NCBI RefSeq assembly: GCF_050947875.1
Contig: NC_134569.1
Coordinates: 202,817,127 to 202,881,126, forward strand
Source of the DNA: Dermacentor variabilis
Lineage: Eukaryota > Arthropoda > Arachnida > Ixodida > Ixodidae
Reading direction: 5' to 3'
Length of the DNA stretch: 64,000 nucleotides
The notes under the pieces are model-generated. The model saw only the letters and a list, made by a program, of their open reading frames with translations, had not been told where the DNA came from and made no database searches. Shown in pieces: positions 59,111 to 64,000 of this stretch. Made by a program: the position numbers and the translations under genes. The first letter of the stretch is position 1. Every line of letters begins with the position of its first letter.

Positions 59111-60588
59111 ACTTTCCCTGTTCGAGGGGGATGCCAATGAACCATAATTATCCGCATAAAATTAATCACCAACAGCAATGAATCGCGTAACGGGTCAAGG
59201 AATGTGAATATGACATTTTTACTCTTCGGTACATGTCATGGCACCTTCTCGCAAGGTACGAACCGCTGCTGAAGAAATGATTCATACAGCTACGTGCGCA
59301 GCGGCAACTATGCAACATCGGTCTCAGGCGATCGCTGTGCAGACCCTGTAGATCGTGGTGCCGAAAGTAGTGCTGCTGTAGAGCCGCTCCCACATCGTGC
59401 GCTGAGACTTTGTTGTGTGTTGTGCGCAGGTGAAAGCTCCAGGTGCATTTTTTCCCTCGCAGTGATGTTTCGTATGAAGTCCAAGGGCCATAACACCGTC
59501 GCCACGGGTCGTATACTGTACGTGCGAGTGAAAGCACGTTAGGGAAGCCGACGATCACGGCGCAATCTGGCGCGCATGGTTTATGCTGTTTCTGCACGCG
59601 TGGCAACATGCTTGTCAATTTAGTTAGCACGCCCATGTTTGCAAGTATATACGGCCGATAACACTACTATCCTTAATTCGTATAACTGTCCACAAATTCG
59701 CTATCGCAATCGATGCTTCGCCGTTCGGGTGTAACTCCGACCTTTCTTTTTCTTTTTCCACACGGACTGCATTGGACTTGTGTAGTAGCTTGTGAACATG
59801 ACTGTGAATCGGTGGATTATGTGTCACTACTTGGGAATTATATGCTGGATCTCGTTCTCGAGTGTTTTTTGTATCGCTGTGGCTTTGTTCTTCTCAGGGT
59901 ATTTCTATTTTTATTGTGTGTGTGAACGTAGGAGTAACCGGAAACTCTACGACACGCCAGCATGTTGTAATATACATTCAACTTGAAAAATGCAGAATCC
60001 AACAAGCGTGAGAGTGTTGTTGGATCCTGTGTAGCTCAGCACTACATGCGACTTCGCTCGCTAGTGCTGCCGCGCTTCTTCACGGCAGTATCGGTTTCCG
60101 CGGGCACGCTCATTACTAGACCCCGAATACCCTATTGGCCGCCTGTAGAGAAGCCTGCGAAGTTACATAACGTTATCCGGGGGAATATCCAGTATCCGGT
60201 ATCCACAACCTAGTTGAGCTTCGGCAAGTTAGGTGGCTTAGACGTTGAAGGTTGTTACGTGAGCCTCAGGAAACCTTGCTCCAGTACGGCTACCCACGCC
60301 TCGTGGACGGACACGATATCTGGCGGATGGTAGAGATAATCACGCACACTGCACAAATACCCAAACGGGTTATTGTTGAAATCCCTGTGTCAAGGTGTTT
60401 ATTGACGGAGTAAGCAAGGAGGGAGAGCTCGAGCTCGGTGCGGCAGTCAGTGCCCTGCTTGCAGTCAGAACCGGCCCCGTGCCAAAGACGCTGGTGATGC
60501 GCCTGACTAACCGGCACTTCCTCGTTGTATACAATATGCTCGAGATGTGCATGGATGGCTAACCGGCGGTTCTTCTTCGTTACACCTA
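59111..60588. other. Unassigned stretch
   Basis: No gene recognised. Frames at 59166-59636 (minus) and 59983-60213 (plus) have no motif. Confidence 0.4.
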
Positions 60589-60873
60589 TTAAGGATTTTG
60601 GTGGAATTCTGTTCGATGTTGCACTTCCGGGCTTCGCGCAAGACACTGCGTTGGGCTTCCAATCGGGCTTGAAGCTGTCGTCGCAAGCTGCTTAGCACGC
60701 TCCTCGGGAGTCTCCTGGGTACGCGAAGCCGGCGTCTTTTGCGCACTTCTAGCATGTGCCCGGCGCTTGGCGGTGGCTTCGGGGTCGGTCGACTGCCGCC
60801 ACTTCCGTTACTGCTACGTCCTTCTCTCACGGCGCTCGGCCACTCGATCACGAGGCGAACCTGGTACCTCCAT
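60589..60873 (-). pseudogene. Charged-module gene copy B (broken)
   Basis: The ATG at 60873 gives MEVPGSPRDRVAERRERRT, then TAG (60814) and TAA (60808). The same frame goes on with RKWRQSTDPEATAKRRAHAR, SAQKTPASRTQETPEERAKQ and an Ala/Thr/Ser/Pro-rich end to TAA at 60589. That is 95 codons in one frame with only those two stops. It aligns with copy A at 48824 in leader, start and body. The long region upstream (60874-61250) is pyrimidine- and CpG-rich and may have been its promoter. Function unknown. Confidence 0.55.
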
Positions 60874-62101
60874 AGCGCCCACGCAACCCGTAGCAACTGC
60901 TAGAAGAGGTCAACCTAGGTGAACCCAGCGCGCCTCCGCCTACCTTCCTTCTCCGCCACGCTTCGCCTCGTTTCTTCATCCCTTTTCCCTCAACGTTATC
61001 TACAGTTTCCTCTAGGGTGCGTTACTTTGCCACGCGCTCCGCGTACTCCTTCGCACATTCCCCGGTGCGCGATTGTATTCACCTCCAGACGCCTTCCTCT
61101 TTCGCTTCCTTCGCGACTTCAAACATACATTCGCAGATTTCATTAGCGGGCCACTTGCGCTTGCACGTAATACCCGAAATTTTACGCCGGCTTGAAGCCA
61201 TAACGTAAACTCCAAAAAACCCAAAGCAGAGACGCGCTGCGGATGTTTTGACACGACCGCTCCCCGTGAAAGCAGGCGTCGTTATCTTCCATGCAGTTCA
61301 GCACCGTTTTGGTGAAACCAGCCGTAGCGGCTCCGCGACTCTGGCATTCTGCTTCTAAACACAAGATCGCGCTTTCGATTCTCTTCCGTTGCGGTCAAAA
61401 AATGGTGTGGCCGAAATGCAAAACAGCTCGCGTAGTTAGGGTAAGGTGCCTATTACAGAACCTCAGGTGGTCGAGCTTAATTAGGAAGGGACACAGCGGC
61501 GTCTGTCATAGCCTAGTGGTGCTCGGGACACTTAGCCCCACAACACATTCAATCAAATCGTCTCTCTAAGATGAGCTGCATTCGCAACAGCAGAATGGTC
61601 GAAACCTTCTCGGTTTCTTGAGACTTACGCTCAACTCGAAAATTGTGCGATAAGTGTTATGATTAAAAGTGCATGGCTAGTTAAAGTGGCACAAAATAGT
61701 AGAATGCGCCAGAGGGCAGGCTTACATGCAAATGCGATGTGAAATCAAGTGTCGCACTGGTATGCATAAACTTCTTCGGCATGCCGCAGTGGTAAAGAAA
61801 AACCTGACAAGGGGACCACGGAAGCTGGAGCTTTGATCAATAGTCACCGGAGAAAGGAAGCCTCAGATAGACTTCAGGCTCAGCGTTTCGTGCTTAGGCC
61901 ACTGTCGAGCTCAGCTAAATGTGCATCGCGTAACAGGTCACGTTTTGTTGTGCTCCATTGGGTTTCCATTCTGCGTCTTAAAGCAGAGGTGCGTTAAATG
62001 GCCGCTGCAGAAGCTTAAACGACGACTCGTTTTCGATGCACCGTCATTGCCTCACAAAGCGCGTCGCATCGTAGCAGAAGTGTTTAACCTTATTGAGGTT
62101 A
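60874..62101. other. Unassigned; CpG- and pyrimidine-rich at its left
   Basis: 60920-61200 is C/T-rich with many CpG and lies just upstream of copy B. The remainder carries no recognisable gene or repeat. Confidence 0.4.
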
Positions 62102-62317
62102 TGGTGATTTACGTTGCAAAAAGCGCAGTCTAATTAGGAGGCACGTGGTAGTGGAAAATCTCGAATTAATTTTAACCACCTGGGATTCTTCAACGTACAC
62201 TTAAACGATATTTTCGCATTTTCGCATTTCGTCTTCGTCGAAATGTGGTTTCCGGGGCCGACATTGAACCTGTAACCTCTAGCAAAGCCTGTAGTCACAA
62301 AGCTACTGCGGCGGGTA
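62102..62317 (-). mobile_element. Ruka-type SINE, diverged
   Basis: gatttacgttgcaaaaagcg, taattaggaggcacgtgg, ccacctgggattcttcaac, tcgtcgaaatgtgg and ctgcggcgggt align in order with the full copy at 27220. The gcggccgc core has become gtggtttccggggcc. Old copy without tail or duplication. Confidence 0.7.
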
Positions 62318-63896
62318 CACAAGTGTTGATTCCACGGGCGGTCACTTCCATAGTGCCGTCTAGAGGCTGCAGGGTTTTAATGCGGCTGCACGCCCTGCAT
62401 CAGTCGTCCGCTCGGCAAATTTGTGTAGTGTTTGTTTTTCAGAAATAGTATAAATGCATCTTATCGTAGCATGAATTTCAATTAATCCAGTTTGTCCGCG
62501 AATGACTGCCGTGTCTAATATGGTGGCGTTGTAGTAGCGTTTCCTTGCTTTCTTGCATCGCCTTTTCCTTCCCGCACTTCCCCAGGCATGCGAGCTATCA
62601 CGAGCAGAGTTGCAAGGCTGTTATTCAGTCGTTTCGGCACTGCGTCGGTTCAGCCGGTTCTACTCATTCTCTGCCTCCTCTCCTTTTATCCTCTCTGCTT
62701 TTCTATCTACCTGCCCTCTGTACTGGTGCGCGCTGGTACTCAGTTCTTATGGGAGGCTCACGGATAATTGGGGCGGTCAGAGAGCATTGTGGCTACGCGA
62801 TGGAAAAGTCCAAACGACTTTCTCGCGTCGCAATTCCTCTCGGCCGCACTCTTGCCATGGGTACACATGCTCTGAACCCCCACCCCTCCACCCCCACCCT
62901 GACGCGTTGTGTCAGACAGGAGCAGCACCAGTGGAAAAGTCAAAGAAAGTTCCAAAGAAAGTCTTGCTTTAGAAGTGCTGCTTGCTGATCTGTCGGACTT
63001 AGCTGCAACCGATAGAGAACGTTTACTGTGAATGGCAATTCACGTTTGCTGGTTTAGCTCCATCGTGTTCTCTTAGGCGCCAAAGCACGAAAAAGAAAGC
63101 TGGGACGGAGAACGCGTCCGTTGTCTGCTTCGTTTTTCCTTTTGATGGCTAACCCCGGTATTCCAGAATGTTGCTCTACTCAAAACCCCACGTCGACTCA
63201 TTGATGGCGATGATGAGCTGCAGCTATAACCTTTGACCTTTGTATGGGACAGCCATTTGTAAATGCCCTAACCACGAAAACCTAAAACAAAGGAAAGAAA
63301 AGAAAGGAAAGAAAGAAACAAGAAAGAAACAAAGGTGAAATAAAATTTAATCTATCCACAGTTTGTCAGCAGGCGACAGAGAGCACTCTACCAGTCTCGG
63401 AAATGCCCTTATCTCCTTTTGGCTAGCCTTCCCTTCTTATGCGGACGGCCTCCAAGAGCTCTGCATACAAGTGGACGGCGGCGCAGTTCCTCAGTGAAAG
63501 GGATCACTGTGCTTCATTCACACTTCACGGCGATTCTTGAAATGCGTAACGTCAGTTTCTTGAGTCGAGGGGTAGCGCTGGGCTCAACTAGCTGGAGTGG
63601 ATGAAAAGTTTCGATTCGACGATCGTTCGAGAATACGACAGTAAGAGAACACACTGTTCGCTGACCCATACCGATCTCTGTGGCAATCACGAACGCCTGC
63701 AGCATCGGTGTGGCAATTGTCACGCCCAAACGCATTATTCTTCCCATGGTCGGCGCAAGAATGCAGGCTAAGATGATAACAAATTTATCGGTAGAAGCCC
63801 TGTCCTCAGGCTTGGTCGGAATTTGAAATAGACGCCGAAGTAAAGCGGTTGCAGCTAGTAGGAATGCTTGCTCAAATCCAAGTGACCCTGGCTTTC
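62318..63896. other. Mostly unassigned; one short repeat and a GAAA-rich patch
   Basis: 62895-62975 is the plus-strand partner of the short repeat at 8850-8938. 63290-63340 is rich in gaaag/gaaac units. The frames at 62545-62988 are open in two phases but carry no motif. Confidence 0.4.
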
Positions 63897-64000
63897 AGAC
63901 ATCCACAGCCTGCGGCCGTCGTTACAGTTAGGCGTCAACATAGGGCAGCGTGGGCCGAAGTTCAGCGCCGACAGCGAGCCGCGCATGCCGAAGTCGAATT
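63897..64000 (+). CDS. Partial basic frame cut by the window edge
   Basis: A plus-strand frame open to the window end encodes VVTVRRQHRAAWAEVQRRQR followed by AAHAEVE. The Arg/Gln/Ala/Glu pattern resembles the AAEAEAYRRRRR repeats of the ORF at 49976. With only about 25-30 residues and no start visible, this could be chance; the next bases outside the window would decide. Confidence 0.25.

Overview
The window looks like nuclear DNA of a hard (ixodid) tick, probably a metastriate such as Rhipicephalus, Dermacentor or Hyalomma. The main reason is the repeat content. Seven copies of a tRNA-derived SINE that I recognise as the tick Ruka family occur here, with CR1/Jockey-like, I/R1-like and RTE-like LINEs, a Penelope-like element with a GIY-YIG domain, a mariner fossil, and many long microsatellites. 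The species is an inference; I could not search any database. I found no convincing host gene, rRNA, functional tRNA, CRISPR array or bacterial-type operon. Nearly every coding signal I can support belongs to a mobile element, and most are broken.

Layout. 1-10.3 kb: sparse sequence with one SINE, an imperfect fold-back, fragments of a composite repeat and a 32-codon basic ORF ending in a splice-donor-like sequence. 10.33-15.78 kb: a degenerate satellite split by a 4-kb I/R1-like LINE. The 5' part of that LINE (ORF1 end, endonuclease, reverse transcriptase) is inverted relative to its 3' part (RNase H, CCHC, 3' end). The whole is bracketed by a 12-bp duplication, the signature of twin priming, and a 177-bp hAT-type MITE with an exact 8-bp duplication later landed in the reverse transcriptase. 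15.8-20 kb: a 584-bp composite repeat, GATA and TA microsatellites, a SINE, and a decayed CR1/Jockey-like LINE with a nested insert.

20-36.7 kb: long unassigned stretches, a LINE 3' end, a GC-rich island, an intact SINE with a 13-bp duplication, several copies of a polypurine repeat, an internally deleted LINE and one locus coding a basic charged peptide module. 36.9-40.1 kb: a mariner transposase pseudogene and two LINE 3' ends. 40-50.2 kb: unassigned sequence, a long GT repeat, an RTE-like tail and three more basic-module loci. 50.4-54.6 kb: a dense repeat nest made of four composite-repeat copies, a LINE 3' UTR with a long TTA tail, the Penelope-like element interrupted by a SINE, and an inverted satellite block. 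54.6-64 kb: a second type of tRNA-like SINE, a perfect 25-bp fold-back, repeated blocks and further basic-module copies up to the edge.

How the parts relate: order of events can be read from nesting. The satellite is older than the LINE, and the LINE is older than the MITE. The Penelope-like element is older than the SINE inside it. The observation that best fits a possibly undescribed system is a scattered family of short Arg/Lys/Glu-rich reading frames (about 9.4, 35.3, 42.6, 48.8, 50.0, 57.9, 60.7 and 63.9 kb). Two of them share an alignable leader and start, and one runs into a Cys-x2-Cys segment. They may be the N-terminal part of a mobile-element protein, but their function is unknown.
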